A stretch of DNA of 64,000 nucleotides from Pseudomonas sp. R76 (GCF_009834565.1 NZ_CP019428.1:2666001-2730000); one strand, 5' to 3'; positions 15,173 through 28,761 are shown, counted from the first letter of the stretch. Notes: generated from the sequence alone by a model not told the origin. Translations and numbers: made by a program.

Positions 15173-16099
15173 TTAGGAGTCGCCATCACGGCCGGTGGAG
15201 TGCGTAACAACCTGTGCCGGCGCCTTGGCGCGCATCAGGTTATCCAGCGCCTGGGCATAACTGCGCCCGGCCAGGTTCATGCTGTTGTTATGGGTGGCGC
15301 CTGGCACCAGCAACAGCCGCTTGGGTTCCTGGGCGGCGTCAAACAATTGCTGGCTGAAGCGCGGCGGCACATATTGGTCGGCCAGGCCATGGACCACCAG
15401 CAGCGGCATATGCACGTCGGCAATCTTGTCGATGGAATCGAATTTCTGCGACAGCAGCCAACGCACCGGTAACGAAGTATTGGCCACCGCAGCGGCCGCA
15501 TCGCCCAGGGAGGTGAAGGTGGATTCGATCACCAGCCCGCGTACCGGCACGGGTGTCTGCTTGCTCAACGCTGCCGCGAGGTCGATGGCCACCGCGCCAC
15601 CCAAGGAGTGCCCGTAGATCAGGCGTTTAGCGGGGTCGGGTTGCAGCACCTGGAAGCGCTCCCAGGCGATGCGGGCGTCTTCATACACGCTGGTTTCCGA
15701 CGGCAAATCGCCGTGGCTTTGGCCGAAACCGCGATAGTCGATGGCCAGCACCGAGAAGCCCAAGGCGTGTAATTGCTCAATGCGGAAAAACTGCCCGGTG
15801 AGGTTCCAGCGCACGCCGTGCAGGTAGAGGATCGCCGGCGCGTCCTTGTTGTCTGCCGGGTACCACCAGCCGTGAAGGTTCTGCCCCGACTTGAAGCTGG
15901 CGGGCTTGATATCGAACTCCTGCACCGCCTTGGGCAGGCCGGTAAACCACCCGGCAGTGCCCGGCTCGATGCGGAACACCAGCTCGCGCTCCTTGTGTTG
16001 CAGCACGGCGCAGCCCACCGGCAAGCCGACGATTAACAGTGCCATGCACAGCAGGGGAAACCAGCGCAGGCCCAGGCGAGCCATAAAACGAGAAGACAT
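15173..16099 (-). CDS. Alpha/beta hydrolase, membrane-anchored or lipoprotein
   Basis: 308 residues from ATG 16099; a longer frame to 16222 has no supporting site. A hydrophobic leader ending GLPVGC suggests lipid attachment or an N-terminal anchor. The hydrolase fold shows LYLHGVRWN, the nucleophile elbow GHSLGG, LLVVHGLADQYVP (acid) and PGATHNNS (His), giving a full Ser-Asp-His triad. It resembles BEM46/ABHD12-type serine hydrolases. The substrate is unknown. Confidence 0.82.
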   Translation of the reverse strand: MSSRFMARLGLRWFPLLCMALLIVGLPVGCAVLQHKERELVFRIEPGTAGWFTGLPKAVQEFDIKPASFKSGQNLHGWWYPADNKDAPAILYLHGVRWNLTGQFFRIEQLHALGFSVLAIDYRGFGQSHGDLPSETSVYEDARIAWERFQVLQPDPAKRLIYGHSLGGAVAIDLAAALSKQTPVPVRGLVIESTFTSLGDAAAAVANTSLPVRWLLSQKFDSIDKIADVHMPLLVVHGLADQYVPPRFSQQLFDAAQEPKRLLLVPGATHNNSMNLAGRSYAQALDNLMRAKAPAQVVTHSTGRDGDS

Positions 16100-16261
16100 G
16101 AAGGTTCCAGGACAAAAGCGAAGCTCGGGTTTTACCAGATGGCTTCTGGGGGCAGGAAATAATTCGACAGCCGTGAATGGGGATTGCTTGCAAAGTGTTA
16201 CAGCATTGAACAAGGCCTGCACGGGTTGTTAGGGTGGTGGGCTGAACAGGAGAGTAGGCAC

Positions 16262-17116
16262 ATGGACTTTACCGGTAAAACCGTAATTATCACCGGCGGC
16301 GCACGCGGGCTGGGGCTCAGTTATGCGAAGGCGCTGGCCGTTGCGGGTGCGCGGGTTGTGATCAGCGATATCGGCGCCGACAAGGTCGGTGCGGGCACCG
16401 ACGCGTCGGTGGTGCAGGCGGCTGCCGAGGCGTTGCGCGCCGAAGGGCTGACGGTGGTGGCGCATGGCGGCGACTTGTCCACGGATGAGGGCTGCCGGAA
16501 ATTAATCGCCTATGCGATCAAGGCATTCGGCCGGCTCGACATCCTGATCCACAACGCCGGCTGGGTCGGTTACCAGAACATTGCCGACCTCGACGCCGCG
16601 TTCCTGCAGCGCGCCATGGACATCAACCTCTACGCCCCGCTGTGGTTGTGCAAGCACGCATGGCCGCACCTGCTGCAATCCAGCGCGCCGCGTATCATCC
16701 TGACCACCTCCGACCGCGCCATGTACGCGCAATACGAGCAAACCGGGCTGGTGGCCTACAGCGCCGGCAAGATGGCGCAACTGGGCATCATGAACGCGCT
16801 GAGCCATGAAGGCGCCGAGGCCGGGATACGCGTCAACGCGATCTCACCGGTGGCCAAGACGCGCATGTGGGGCGTGACCGAGGAACCGGATGAACTCAAG
16901 CCGGACTGGGTGACGCCGGGCGTGGTGTTCCTCGCCTCGGCGCAGTGCCTGGACAGCGGCTACATCCTGCGCGCCAGCAATGGCCAATTCACCGCCACGC
17001 GCTTCACTGAAAACCCCGGCGTGGAGTACCCGCGCAATCTTGCACGGATAAAGGCCGACAGCGCCGAGGCGGTTGCCGCCGCATGGGAGCGCATCAAGCA
17101 AAACCCTGGCAGTTGA
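16262..17116 (+). CDS. Short-chain dehydrogenase/reductase
   Basis: 284 residues, ATG 16262 with AGGAGAG upstream. A classical SDR: TGGARGLG (residues 11-18) for NAD(P), HNAGW, Ser150, and YSAGK with Tyr166 and Lys170. The sequence SDIGADKVG and the extended C-terminal part after ASAQCLDSGYIL resemble the SDR domains of peroxisomal multifunctional 2-enoyl-CoA hydratase/3-hydroxyacyl-CoA dehydrogenases. It stands alone between a divergent hydrolase and a REPIN cluster. The substrate is not deducible. Confidence 0.85.
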   Translation: MDFTGKTVIITGGARGLGLSYAKALAVAGARVVISDIGADKVGAGTDASVVQAAAEALRAEGLTVVAHGGDLSTDEGCRKLIAYAIKAFGRLDILIHNAGWVGYQNIADLDAAFLQRAMDINLYAPLWLCKHAWPHLLQSSAPRIILTTSDRAMYAQYEQTGLVAYSAGKMAQLGIMNALSHEGAEAGIRVNAISPVAKTRMWGVTEEPDELKPDWVTPGVVFLASAQCLDSGYILRASNGQFTATRFTENPGVEYPRNLARIKADSAEAVAAAWERIKQNPGS

Positions 17117-17173
17117 GGCTGGGCTTACTTGACGCTGGCGACGTCGGCGCCCGTTGACCGAGTGCAGTTTCAG

Positions 17174-17493
17174 TGTTCAAGGCGGCGTGTCAGGCCATAC
17201 ATGATTCGGCTGACCCACCGCTATCGCAGGCAAGCCAGCTCCCACCTTCGACCGCATTCTCAAGTTGGAACCCGATCAACTGTGGGAGCGGGCTTGCCCG
17301 CGAAGGCGGCGTGTCAGGCCATACATGGGCTGGCTGACCTACCGCTATCGCAGGCAAGCCAGCTCTCACCTTCGACCACATTCTCAAGTTGGAACCCGGC
17401 CAACGGTGGGAGTGGGCTTGCTCGCGAAGGCGGTGTGTCAGCCAGCTTATTTGGAAACTGACACACCGTATTCGCGAGCAAGCCCGCTCCCAC
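17174..17493. repeat. Cluster of tandem REPINs with conserved spacers
   Basis: A half REPIN ends at 17245. It is followed by full REPINs at 17282-17369 and 17406-17493. Each is separated by a 36-bp spacer that is nearly identical between copies (CTTCGACC(A/G)CATTCTCAAG followed by TTGGAACCCG). The full units repeat with a period of 124 bp. The same spacer, in the opposite orientation, links the REPINs at 51.5 and 55.7 kb. No gene is in 17117-17629. Confidence 0.85.
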
Positions 17494-17543
17494 ATTTGAT
17501 TGCGTTCAGCTTCCAACCCGATCCATTTCCTGAGGCCAAAAAA

Positions 17544-17568
17544 AACGCCCCGAACCAGTCGGGGCGTT
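17544..17568 (-). terminator. Rho-independent terminator of aceA
   Basis: A stem AACGCCCCG / CGGGGCGTT with loop AACCAGT is followed on the minus strand by a run of eight T. It lies 62 bp beyond the aceA stop. Confidence 0.85.
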
Positions 17569-17629
17569 AGATCGTGCGGCATTGCGGTTAGGTCTTCCGT
17601 GGGGCCGCAATGGCCGTGTACTCAGTCAC

Positions 17630-18955
17630 TCAGTGGAACTGTTCTTCTTCAGTCGAACCGGTCAGCGCCGTCACCGACGAGGTGCCGCCCTGGATCACGG
17701 TGGTCATGTCGTCGAAGTAGCCGGTGCCCACTTCCTGCTGGTGGGCCACAAAGGTGTAACCCTTGGCGGCGTCAGCGAACTCCTGCTCTTGCAGTTTCAC
17801 GTACGCGGTCATGTCGTTGCGGGCGTAGTCGTGCGCCAGGTTGAACATGCTGTGCCACATGTTGTGAATGCCGGCCAGGGTGATGAACTGGTGTTTGTAG
17901 CCCATAGCCGACAGTTCGCGCTGGAATTTGGCGATGGTCGCGTCGTCCAGGTTCTTCTTCCAGTTGAAAGACGGCGAGCAGTTGTAGGACAGCAGTTGGT
18001 CCGGGTATTCCTTCTTGATCGCTTCAGCAAAGCGGCGTGCTTCGTCCAGGTCCGGCTTGGCGGTTTCGCACCAGATCAGGTCGGCGTACGGCGCGTAAGC
18101 CAGGCCGCGGGCGATGGCCTGGTCGAGGCCGGCGCGCACTTTGTAGAAACCTTCCTGGGTGCGTTCGCCGGTCACGAACGGCTGGTCGTACGGGTCGCAA
18201 TCGGAGGTCAGCAAATCAGCCGCGTTGGCGTCGGTGCGGGCCAGGATGATGGTCGGTGTACCGGCCACGTCAGCCGCCAGGCGTGCAGCGGTCAGCTTTT
18301 GTACGGCTTCCTGGGTTGGCACCAGTACCTTGCCGCCCATGTGGCCGCATTTTTTTACCGAAGCCAGCTGGTCTTCGAAGTGCACGCCGGCAGCGCCAGC
18401 CTCAATCATGCTCTTCATCAGCTCGTAGGCGTTGAGTACACCGCCGAAACCGGCTTCAGCGTCTGCCACGATCGGTGCGAAGTAGTCGATGTAGCCTTCG
18501 TCGCCCGGGCCTTTACCGGCTTTCCACTGGATCTGGTCGGCACGGCGGAACGAGTTGTTGATGCGCTTGACCACGGTTGGCACGGAGTCCACCGGGTACA
18601 GCGATTGGTCGGGGTACATGGATTCAGCGGAGTTGTTGTCCGCTGCCACTTGCCAGCCGGACAGGTAGATCGCCTGGATACCGGCTTTCACCTGTTGGAC
18701 TGCCTGGCCGCCAGTGAGGGCGCCCATGCAGTTGACGAAATCTTTCTCGGGGCGGAAGGACGGCTTGGCACCCTGGGTGACCAGCTTCCACAGTTTTTCA
18801 GCGCCGAGTTTTGCAAAGGTGTGCTCAGGTCGAACCGAGCCACGCAGGCGGACGACGTCAGCAGCGGAATAAGCGCGGGTTACGCCTTTCCAGCGTGGGT
18901 TTTCAGCCCAATCTTTTTCAAGGGCTGCAATTTGCTGTTCGCGTGTCAGTGCCAT
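17630..18955 (-). CDS. aceA: Isocitrate lyase
   Basis: 441 residues, the size of the shorter isocitrate lyase class. The active-site signature KKCGHMGGK contains the catalytic Cys203, with metal-site motifs [18 protein letters not shown] and VHFEDQLAS before it. It splits isocitrate to glyoxylate and succinate, the first step of the glyoxylate bypass, needed on acetate and fatty acids. Malate synthase is not nearby. Both isocitrate dehydrogenases competing for its substrate lie 7-12 kb to the right. Confidence 0.97.
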   Translation of the reverse strand: MALTREQQIAALEKDWAENPRWKGVTRAYSAADVVRLRGSVRPEHTFAKLGAEKLWKLVTQGAKPSFRPEKDFVNCMGALTGGQAVQQVKAGIQAIYLSGWQVAADNNSAESMYPDQSLYPVDSVPTVVKRINNSFRRADQIQWKAGKGPGDEGYIDYFAPIVADAEAGFGGVLNAYELMKSMIEAGAAGVHFEDQLASVKKCGHMGGKVLVPTQEAVQKLTAARLAADVAGTPTIILARTDANAADLLTSDCDPYDQPFVTGERTQEGFYKVRAGLDQAIARGLAYAPYADLIWCETAKPDLDEARRFAEAIKKEYPDQLLSYNCSPSFNWKKNLDDATIAKFQRELSAMGYKHQFITLAGIHNMWHSMFNLAHDYARNDMTAYVKLQEQEFADAAKGYTFVAHQQEVGTGYFDDMTTVIQGGTSSVTALTGSTEEEQFH

Positions 18956-19451
18956 GGGGAAAAACCTCGTCGCATAGGTCTAGGTGGAGAATTCCATTTG
19001 CCAGCCACGTATTCAGTGCGTGGTGATGGCTGCTCGCTGACCAGAAGCTTAGGCGGTCAAGTCGGGTTTGGCGGGGAAGGCGACGGGATGAACGAATGGC
19101 TCAAGGGGGGAGTTGAGCAGGTAAGGGCAAACTGCGAACGGTCTTCGGGCATCGTGGGCCTCTGTACGATCCATCAGTGTGTAGCCGGGTTACCTGGTTA
19201 GCTTCCGTCCCTCGGGACAACTTCGTTCCAGTCGCAACCAAAGTCAAACACACCTTGTGGGCGGTACAGACACGAATCGGCTCAGGTGGGTAGCTTAGAG
19301 CGGCGATCCGAAGGCCCTTGCCAGGGCCCCTGATTAGCGGGAGCGAGGCCATCATGCACAGGCTTTTTTGGATCGTCAAATGTTTTGTAGTGATTTTTTC
19401 AAAGCACTACATCTTTAGTCTAAGACGACTCATCAGTCAGTTTTTGGTGCT
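18956..19451. other. 496-bp intergenic region with stem-loops; possible RNA or leader
   Basis: No convincing coding frame lies here. The part nearest aceA is the aceA promoter and leader. From about 19130 to 19370 the sequence has several possible hairpins, including GGCCCT-TGCC-AGGGCC near 19312-19327. A further stem GTAGTG/CACTAC with an AT-rich loop lies at about 19386-19412. I match it to no RNA family I know. It may hold a small RNA or simply promoter and terminator elements. Confidence 0.4.
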
Positions 19452-20189
19452 TCAGTTCAGGGTGTCGACCTTGACCCGCAAAGTCAGGTCATCGCGGCCC
19501 TGAGTAGAGTAGCTGCGGGTTGTAGAGGATTTGTCGGCCTGAGTCTCGCGGTTGATGCCGGCCAGCGGTATCCATTCACCCAGGCGGCCGCTGACGGTTG
19601 TGTCGGTACTTTGCACGCTCACTACATCGGGACGTTCCTGGCTCATGCGGTCACGGTTGGTACTGATGGCCAGGTGTACGGTCTCGCCGGTGACGCTGGC
19701 GGTGACGTAAAAGCCTTGGGTGACGTTGCGATACTGGGTCTGGTTTTGCGGGCGGCCGTAGGCGTCAGGCTGGGTGGTGGTCAGCGGCACGCTCTGGCCC
19801 ACCTGGATCAGCGCGGGCACGCCTTCACTGGCCTGGATCTGCTGGATGCCGCCGTCACGGCTGGCGGTGCCGTAGCTGATGATGCGGGTCTGGCTGTCGC
19901 CGGTGTTCTGCTGGTTGTTTTCGTTGGTGTCGACGGTGATCAGCAGGCGCTTGGCGGGGGTGTCCAGCTGCGCGAGCAGGGCGCGCAGGTCTTCGATCTT
20001 GCCAGGGTCGGCTTTCACAATGAGCTGGTTGCCGTAGGCGCTGACGGTGCCGTCCTTGCCGATGAAGTTCTGCGCCACCGGCAGCAGGTCGGCGCTGGTG
20101 CGGTTGTTCAGGTTGACGACGGCGGTGTCGGCCACGGCTGAGACGCTGGCAGTCAGGAGGAGGGCGGTGAGCAGGGTGCGTAGGGACAT
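19452..20189 (-). CDS. Exported secretin N-domain-like protein
   Basis: 245 residues with a signal peptide (cleavage near SAVA). The mature N-terminal part resembles a secretin N1 domain (VVNLNNRTSADLLPVAQNFI ... QLIVKADPGKIEDLRALLAQLD), as in GspD/NolW proteins. The rest is a Thr/Ser/Gln-rich beta-type region ending in a strand (DDLTLRVKVDTL). It has no secretin pore domain and no secretion genes near it, so it is an orphan of unknown periplasmic or outer-membrane role. Confidence 0.75.
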   Translation of the reverse strand: MSLRTLLTALLLTASVSAVADTAVVNLNNRTSADLLPVAQNFIGKDGTVSAYGNQLIVKADPGKIEDLRALLAQLDTPAKRLLITVDTNENNQQNTGDSQTRIISYGTASRDGGIQQIQASEGVPALIQVGQSVPLTTTQPDAYGRPQNQTQYRNVTQGFYVTASVTGETVHLAISTNRDRMSQERPDVVSVQSTDTTVSGRLGEWIPLAGINRETQADKSSTTRSYSTQGRDDLTLRVKVDTLN

Positions 20190-20269
20190 GTCCGTTATCT
20201 CTGCGAGTCATTTAGCGTGATAGTGCCAGTTTGTCGGCCTGGTGGGTCGCAAGTTGAATCGTAGACGGC

Positions 20270-20297
20270 AAAATGCCCTGGCATGGCAGGGCATTTT
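20270..20297. terminator. Rho-independent terminator
   Basis: An 11-bp stem AAAATGCCCTG / CAGGGCATTTT with loop GCATGG. It lies downstream of the minus-strand GNAT gene (stop at 20402), beyond a REP pair, and upstream of the secretin-like gene, so it separates the two transcripts. Confidence 0.75.
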
Positions 20298-20310
20298 GGG
20301 TGTTGCTGAT

Positions 20311-20388
20311 GGCGCTATCGCAGGCAAGCCAGCTCCCACATTTGGAATGCATTCCCCTGTGGGAGCTGGCTTGCCTGCGATGGCAGCG
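20311..20388. repeat. REP pair in the outward-facing arrangement
   Basis: Two REP sequences lie in the orientation opposite to a normal REPIN: the GTGGGAGC ends face each other across a short spacer (CATTTGGAATGCATTCCCCT). The same arrangement occurs at 48203-48266 and 51438-51511. Confidence 0.8.
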
Positions 20389-20401
20389 CTAAGGTTTTGG
20401 A

Positions 20402-20824
20402 TCAGCCCCCGCGCACCATATCTACATGCGGAATCCCGACCTCAAGAAACTCATCGCTGACAATCTTGAAACCCAACCGCTCGTAGAACGGCGCCGCATA
20501 CACCTGCGCGCTGAGGAACTGTTTGGTCTGGCCACGTTGCTCGGCCAACCCAATCACGGCGTCCATCAGCTTGTCGCCGACTTTCAGGCCACGCCAGTCC
20601 TTGAGCACCGATACGCGGCCGATCTCGCCACTGGCCAGCAGGCGTGCGGTGCCAATCGGAAAATCGCCTTCGAACGCGAGGAAATGCACCGCGTCGGCGT
20701 CGTCCGAATCCCACTCAAGCTCAGGTGGAACCGATTGTTCAGCGATAAATACCGCTTCACGAATGCGCCGAATCTCGTCGATATCCTTTCGCCAGTCCGC
20801 GACACGTACGCGAATCTTATTCAT
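20402..20824 (-). CDS. GNAT family N-acetyltransferase (ElaA/YjcF-type)
   Basis: 140 residues from ATG 20824, which overlaps the stop of the upstream hydroxylase gene by 8 bp; longer in-frame starts inside that gene are unlikely. GNAT features: IRREVF-type N-terminus (IRRIREAVFIAEQSVPPELE), the acetyl-CoA loop IGRVSVLKDWRGLKVGDKLM and FYERLGFK near the end. This subgroup resembles E. coli ElaA and B. subtilis YjcF. The acceptor is unknown. It is translationally coupled to roxA. Confidence 0.87.
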   Translation of the reverse strand: MNKIRVRVADWRKDIDEIRRIREAVFIAEQSVPPELEWDSDDADAVHFLAFEGDFPIGTARLLASGEIGRVSVLKDWRGLKVGDKLMDAVIGLAEQRGQTKQFLSAQVYAAPFYERLGFKIVSDEFLEVGIPHVDMVRGG

Positions 20825-21983
20825 CGGCAAATCCCAGGCTTCCTTGCTTGACCAGTTCGCACAGCAGGTCGCGACCATCCTCGTCCGCGAGCCATGCGCC
20901 AAGGTTGTCACTGTGCAGGGCGTCGGCCGAGCACACCAGCTTCAGCAGCTCGCGCAGCTTGCCGGGCAGATAACGGCTCTGGCCGCTGGCGAACAGCAGC
21001 ACGTCGTCGTCAACTTCCGACCAGGCCATGCGCGCGCTTGGGTTGCGCACCAGGATCGCGCCGCCTTCCAGGCTGTTGATGAAGTCTTCTTCGCCCAATT
21101 CTTCGCCGGCCACCAGTTCCGGGTAGCGCGGTTCGGTCATGAACTGGCCGAACCAGGTCAGCAGCATGCGCTCATCGCTCATGTGCTCGGCCAGCAGGCT
21201 TTTCAGGCGGTCGAGGGCGTCGCCCTGAATCTGATGCGGGTCGCTGACCGGTTGGGCGTCAGCGTCGGTGTAGCGCTCTTCGTCCGTCAGGTATTGGCTG
21301 AGGAAGTCGGTGAAGTGGGTCAGCACTTCAGCAGCACTTGGCGCACGGAAGCCTACCGAGTAGGTCATGCAGTCATCTTCGGCAATGCCGAAGTGCGCCA
21401 GGCGCGGCGGCAGGTAAAGCATGTCGCCCGGTTCCAGCACCCATTCTTCAGATTGATCGAAGTCGGCGAGGATGCGCAGGTCGGCGTGCTGCAGCAGCGG
21501 GCTTTCGGAATTGCACATCTGGCCGATTTTCCAGTTGCGCTTGCCTTGGGCTTGCAGCAGGAACACGTCGTAGTTATCGAAGTGCGGGCCAACGCTGCCG
21601 CCGGGTGCGGCAAAGCTGATCATCACGTCGTCGATGCGCCAGCTTGGCAGGAAGCGAAAGTGCTCCAGCAGCTCGGCCACTTCCGGCACGAACTGGTCAA
21701 CGGCCTGCACCAGCAGAGTCCACTCACGCTCAGGCAAGGTGCTGAAGGCGTCTTCGGCGAACGGGCCGCGGCGCAGTTCCCACGGGCGTTCGCCGTGCTC
21801 GATCACCAGGCGCGATTCGACTTCTTCTTCCAGGGCCAGGCCTGCCAGTTCGTCGGCGTCGATGGGGCTTTCGAAGTCAGGGATGGCCTGGCGGATCAGC
21901 AGCGGTTTTTTCTGCCAGTAGTCGCGCAGGAATTCCCGTGCCGTGATGCCGCCCAGAAGTTGAAGAGGGATATCAGGATTCAT
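20817..21983 (-). CDS. roxA: Ribosomal protein uL16 arginine hydroxylase (JmjC/cupin oxygenase)
   Basis: 388 residues from ATG 21983 with AGG upstream; an alternative start 8 codons earlier is less likely. The double-stranded beta-helix has the iron facial triad His134-Asp136 (GPHFDNYDV) and His197 (LPPRLAHFGI), spaced as in E. coli YcfD/RoxA, and a C-terminal winged-helix-like domain. The enzyme uses Fe(II) and 2-oxoglutarate to hydroxylate an Arg of ribosomal protein L16. It lies between purB and a coupled GNAT gene. Confidence 0.88.
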   Translation of the reverse strand: MNPDIPLQLLGGITAREFLRDYWQKKPLLIRQAIPDFESPIDADELAGLALEEEVESRLVIEHGERPWELRRGPFAEDAFSTLPEREWTLLVQAVDQFVPEVAELLEHFRFLPSWRIDDVMISFAAPGGSVGPHFDNYDVFLLQAQGKRNWKIGQMCNSESPLLQHADLRILADFDQSEEWVLEPGDMLYLPPRLAHFGIAEDDCMTYSVGFRAPSAAEVLTHFTDFLSQYLTDEERYTDADAQPVSDPHQIQGDALDRLKSLLAEHMSDERMLLTWFGQFMTEPRYPELVAGEELGEEDFINSLEGGAILVRNPSARMAWSEVDDDVLLFASGQSRYLPGKLRELLKLVCSADALHSDNLGAWLADEDGRDLLCELVKQGSLGFADE

Positions 21984-22026
21984 GTGTAACCTATTGAAAG
22001 AAAGCACTTTTCAGACTGGAATAAAA

Positions 22027-22047
22027 ACGCCCGGCGCGGCCGGGCGT
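22027..22047 (-). terminator. Rho-independent terminator of purB
   Basis: A stem ACGCCCGGC / GCCGGGCGT with loop GCG is followed on the minus strand by TTTTAT. It lies 20 bp beyond the purB stop and before roxA. Confidence 0.85.
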
Positions 22048-22067
22048 CTCAAGAGGGCTTGCGCTGA

Positions 22068-23525
<1,458 letters not shown>

Positions 23526-23562
23526 TTACGCGTGAGGCGATAAAAAAGTGGGTTGCTGCGAC

Positions 23563-24186
23563 TTATTCGTTGCGCATCAACGGGTAAAGCTCTTTAAGCA
23601 ATTTGCGTCGGCTGATCACCAGTTGCCAGCGATGGCCGCCCAACTGGCGCCACAACCGCGCCGAACGAATACCGGCCAGGAGCAGGGCGCGGATTTTCGA
23701 GGCGTTGTTCGGTTGCTGCAGGTTGCGCATGTCGCCGTGCACCTGAATGCGCTGGCGCAAGGTGCTCAGGGTGTCCTGGTACAGCGCACCACAGGCGGCG
23801 ATCACGTTCTCGTGGGCCGGGCCGAAGTGTTCCACCTGGGACTGGATTTGCGGCAGGCGCTTGCCGATGGTTTCCAGCAGGTCGTCACGCTTGGCCAGTT
23901 GGCGCTCAAGGCCGAGCATCGACAGGGCGTAGCGCAACGGCTCACGCTGCAAGGTGCTGGGGTCGCGCTCCAGGGCGCCGATCAGCGCGCGGTAGCCTTC
24001 ACGCAGCGCCAGGTCGTCACCGCCATACACCTCGAGGGTGTCCTTGGGGTCGCGGATCAGCAGGCTGCCGAGCATGCACGTCAGGCCGGCCTCGGTGACC
24101 TGGCCGGTCTTGGCGATCTTGTCGACCAGTACCGCGGCGAGGAAAACCCCGCCGAGTGCGGTCAATTGCTCCTGGGTCGGGCTCAT
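23563..24186 (-). CDS. hflD: HflD family high-frequency lysogenization protein homologue
   Basis: 207 residues, all helical, with the family features [35 protein letters not shown] and the closing segment [17 protein letters not shown]. In E. coli HflD is a peripheral membrane protein that influences lambda CII stability; the cellular role in Pseudomonas is unknown. The ATG overlaps the mnmA stop by 4 bp, and the mnmA-hflD-purB order is widely conserved in Gammaproteobacteria. Confidence 0.93.
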   Translation of the reverse strand: MSPTQEQLTALGGVFLAAVLVDKIAKTGQVTEAGLTCMLGSLLIRDPKDTLEVYGGDDLALREGYRALIGALERDPSTLQREPLRYALSMLGLERQLAKRDDLLETIGKRLPQIQSQVEHFGPAHENVIAACGALYQDTLSTLRQRIQVHGDMRNLQQPNNASKIRALLLAGIRSARLWRQLGGHRWQLVISRRKLLKELYPLMRNE

Positions 24187-25307
24187 GCCGATTTGCTCCA
24201 GGGTTCGGCGACTTCAATCACGCCGCCGCCCAGGCAAATTTCACCGTCATAGAACACCACGGACTGGCCAGGCGTGACCGCGCGTTGCGGGTCATCGAAG
24301 GTGGCGCGATAGCCGCTGGCGGTTTTTTCCAGGGTGCAGGGCTGGTCGCCTTGGCGGTAACGCACTTTGGCGGTCAGGCGGCGCGGGCTGCTCAGGTCGA
24401 TCGGGTTGACCCAATAGATGTCCGAGGCCAGCAGCGCGCCGGAGAACAGCAGCGGGTGTTCATTGCCCTGGCCGACGATCAGCACGTTGTGTTCCAGGTC
24501 CTTGACCAGCACGTACCACGGCTCCTCACCTGCGTCTTTCAAACCACCGATGCCCAGGCCCTGGCGCTGGCCGATAGTGTGGTACATCAGGCCGTGGTGG
24601 CGGCCGATGACATCACCTTCGGTGGTTTTGATCTCGCCCGGTTGTGCCGGCAGGTATTGCTTGAGGAAGTCACTGAAGCGGCGCTCGCCGATAAAGCAGA
24701 TCCCGGTGGAGTCCTTTTTCTTGGCGGTGGCCAGGCCGTGTTTCTCGGCAATCCTGCGCACTTCGGGTTTTTCCAGCTCGCCCACCGGGAACAGGGTCTT
24801 GGCGATCTGTTCGCCGCCGACGGCGTGCAGGAAGTAGCTCTGGTCCTTGTTCGGGTCCAGGCCTTTGAGCAGTTCGGTGCGGCCATCGACGTCGCGACGG
24901 CGCACGTAGTGGCCGGTGGCGATCAGGTCGGCGCCGAGGATCATGGCGTAGTCGAGGAACGCCTTGAACTTGATCTCGCGGTTACACAGGATGTCGGGGT
25001 TCGGCGTGCGGCCGGCCTTGTATTCGGCCAGGAAGTGCTCGAACACGTTGTCCCAGTACTCGGCGGCGAAGTTGGCGGTGTGCAGCTTGATGCCGATCTT
25101 GTCACACACGGCCTGGGCGTCCGCCAGGTCGTCCATGGCGGTGCAATATTCCGTTCCATCGTCTTCTTCCCAGTTCTTCATGAACAGGCCTTCCACCTCA
25201 TAACCCTGCTCCATGAGCAGAACGGCGGAAACGGAAGAATCCACGCCGCCGGACATGCCGACGATGACGCGCTTCTTTTGTGTGTCAGAAGGGGCTGGAT
25301 CACGCAT
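24183..25307 (-). CDS. mnmA: tRNA-specific 2-thiouridylase MnmA
   Basis: 374 residues. The PP-loop SGGVDS (residues 19-24) activates the tRNA, and Cys108 (DILCNREI) and Cys204 ([10 protein letters not shown]) are the two catalytic cysteines. It adds the 2-thio group to U34 of tRNA-Lys, -Glu and -Gln. Sulfur arrives through TusA, TusBCD and TusE; the tusDCBE operon is also in this window at 45.5-46.9 kb. It is coupled to hflD downstream and preceded by the Nudix gene. Confidence 0.97.
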   Translation of the reverse strand: MRDPAPSDTQKKRVIVGMSGGVDSSVSAVLLMEQGYEVEGLFMKNWEEDDGTEYCTAMDDLADAQAVCDKIGIKLHTANFAAEYWDNVFEHFLAEYKAGRTPNPDILCNREIKFKAFLDYAMILGADLIATGHYVRRRDVDGRTELLKGLDPNKDQSYFLHAVGGEQIAKTLFPVGELEKPEVRRIAEKHGLATAKKKDSTGICFIGERRFSDFLKQYLPAQPGEIKTTEGDVIGRHHGLMYHTIGQRQGLGIGGLKDAGEEPWYVLVKDLEHNVLIVGQGNEHPLLFSGALLASDIYWVNPIDLSSPRRLTAKVRYRQGDQPCTLEKTASGYRATFDDPQRAVTPGQSVVFYDGEICLGGGVIEVAEPWSKSA

Positions 25308-25366
25308 AGGGTTTCAACGGGTGTCTTGAAAAAGGACGCGATTCTAGCAGGCTCGCGCCCGCAAGG

Positions 25367-25813
25367 CTAAAGAGAAGGGCGGATCAGTTCGAGACTGTGG
25401 CGCTGGCCGGCCAAATAATCGTCGATACAGCGGATGATCAGCTCGCTGCGCCAGTCGTCGCGCAAGGCCATCAGCTCGTCACGGGTCAGCCAGCGGGCGC
25501 GCACGATGCCTTCATCGAGCTGATAGTCCGGGTGGTGTTTCAGGGCGTTGGCGGTGAAGCAGACGCGCTGATAGGTCACGCCATTGCTGGGCGCGGTGTA
25601 CAGGTAGATGCCGACAATGCCGGTGGCCTCGACGTCCCAGCCGGTTTCTTCGAGGGTTTCGCGCACGGCGGCTTCGGTCAGGGTTTCGTCCGGGTCCAGG
25701 TGGCCGGCGGGCTGGTTGAGCACGGCGCGGCCGCCCTTGAGTTCTTCGACCATCAGGAAGCGGCCGTTGTCTTCGACGATGGTGGCGACGGTGATGTGGG
25801 GTTGCCAGGTCAT
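25367..25813 (-). CDS. Nudix hydrolase (NudJ-like)
   Basis: 148 residues. The Nudix box is complete: GHLDPDETLTEAAVRETLEE followed by TG, matching GX5EX7REUXEEXGU. The N-terminus WQPHITVATIVEDNGRFLMVEE and the position before mnmA match E. coli NudJ (phosphatase acting on HMP-PP and nucleoside di- and triphosphates). Substrate assignment rests on position and similarity. Confidence 0.88.
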   Translation of the reverse strand: MTWQPHITVATIVEDNGRFLMVEELKGGRAVLNQPAGHLDPDETLTEAAVRETLEETGWDVEATGIVGIYLYTAPSNGVTYQRVCFTANALKHHPDYQLDEGIVRARWLTRDELMALRDDWRSELIIRCIDDYLAGQRHSLELIRPSL

Positions 25814-25866
25814 TCAAAACCTCGATTCATGGTGCGGTGCGGTCTTTGGGCAGGATTGCAGCCAGT

Positions 25867-25954
25867 GTGGGAGCGGGCTTGCTCGCGAATGCGCTGGGTC
25901 AGGTTGCGCATCGGGCGACTGGCACACCGCCTTCGCGAGCAAGCCCGCTCCCAC
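25867..25954. repeat. REPIN
   Basis: Inverted REP pair of the GTGGGAGCGGGCTTGCTCGC type, 88 bp, between the idh terminator and the Nudix gene. Confidence 0.85.
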
Positions 25955-26002
25955 ATTTTGATCCGGTGTATTCAGCAAAACCGTAGTGTCCTGAAACAGA
26001 AA

Positions 26003-26021
26003 CCCCGGCACGGGGCCGGGG
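26003..26021 (-). terminator. Rho-independent terminator of the monomeric isocitrate dehydrogenase gene
   Basis: A stem CCCCGGC / GCCGGGG with loop ACGGG is followed on the minus strand by TTTCTGTTT. It lies 22 bp beyond the idh stop. Confidence 0.75.
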
Positions 26022-26042
26022 CTTCTTTGCATCCTTACAACC

Positions 26043-28761
<2,719 letters not shown>

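Noticed and set aside
17117..17629. Possible CRISPR array, given the regular spacing of repeats
   Set aside because: Repeats are 88-bp inverted REP pairs, not short direct repeats; the spacers are nearly identical rather than unique, and no cas gene is present.
19270..19330. tRNA-like D-arm sequence (GGGTAGCTTAGAGCGG)
   Set aside because: No acceptor stem, anticodon loop or TTCRANYCC T-arm at the right distance; I could not fold a tRNA.
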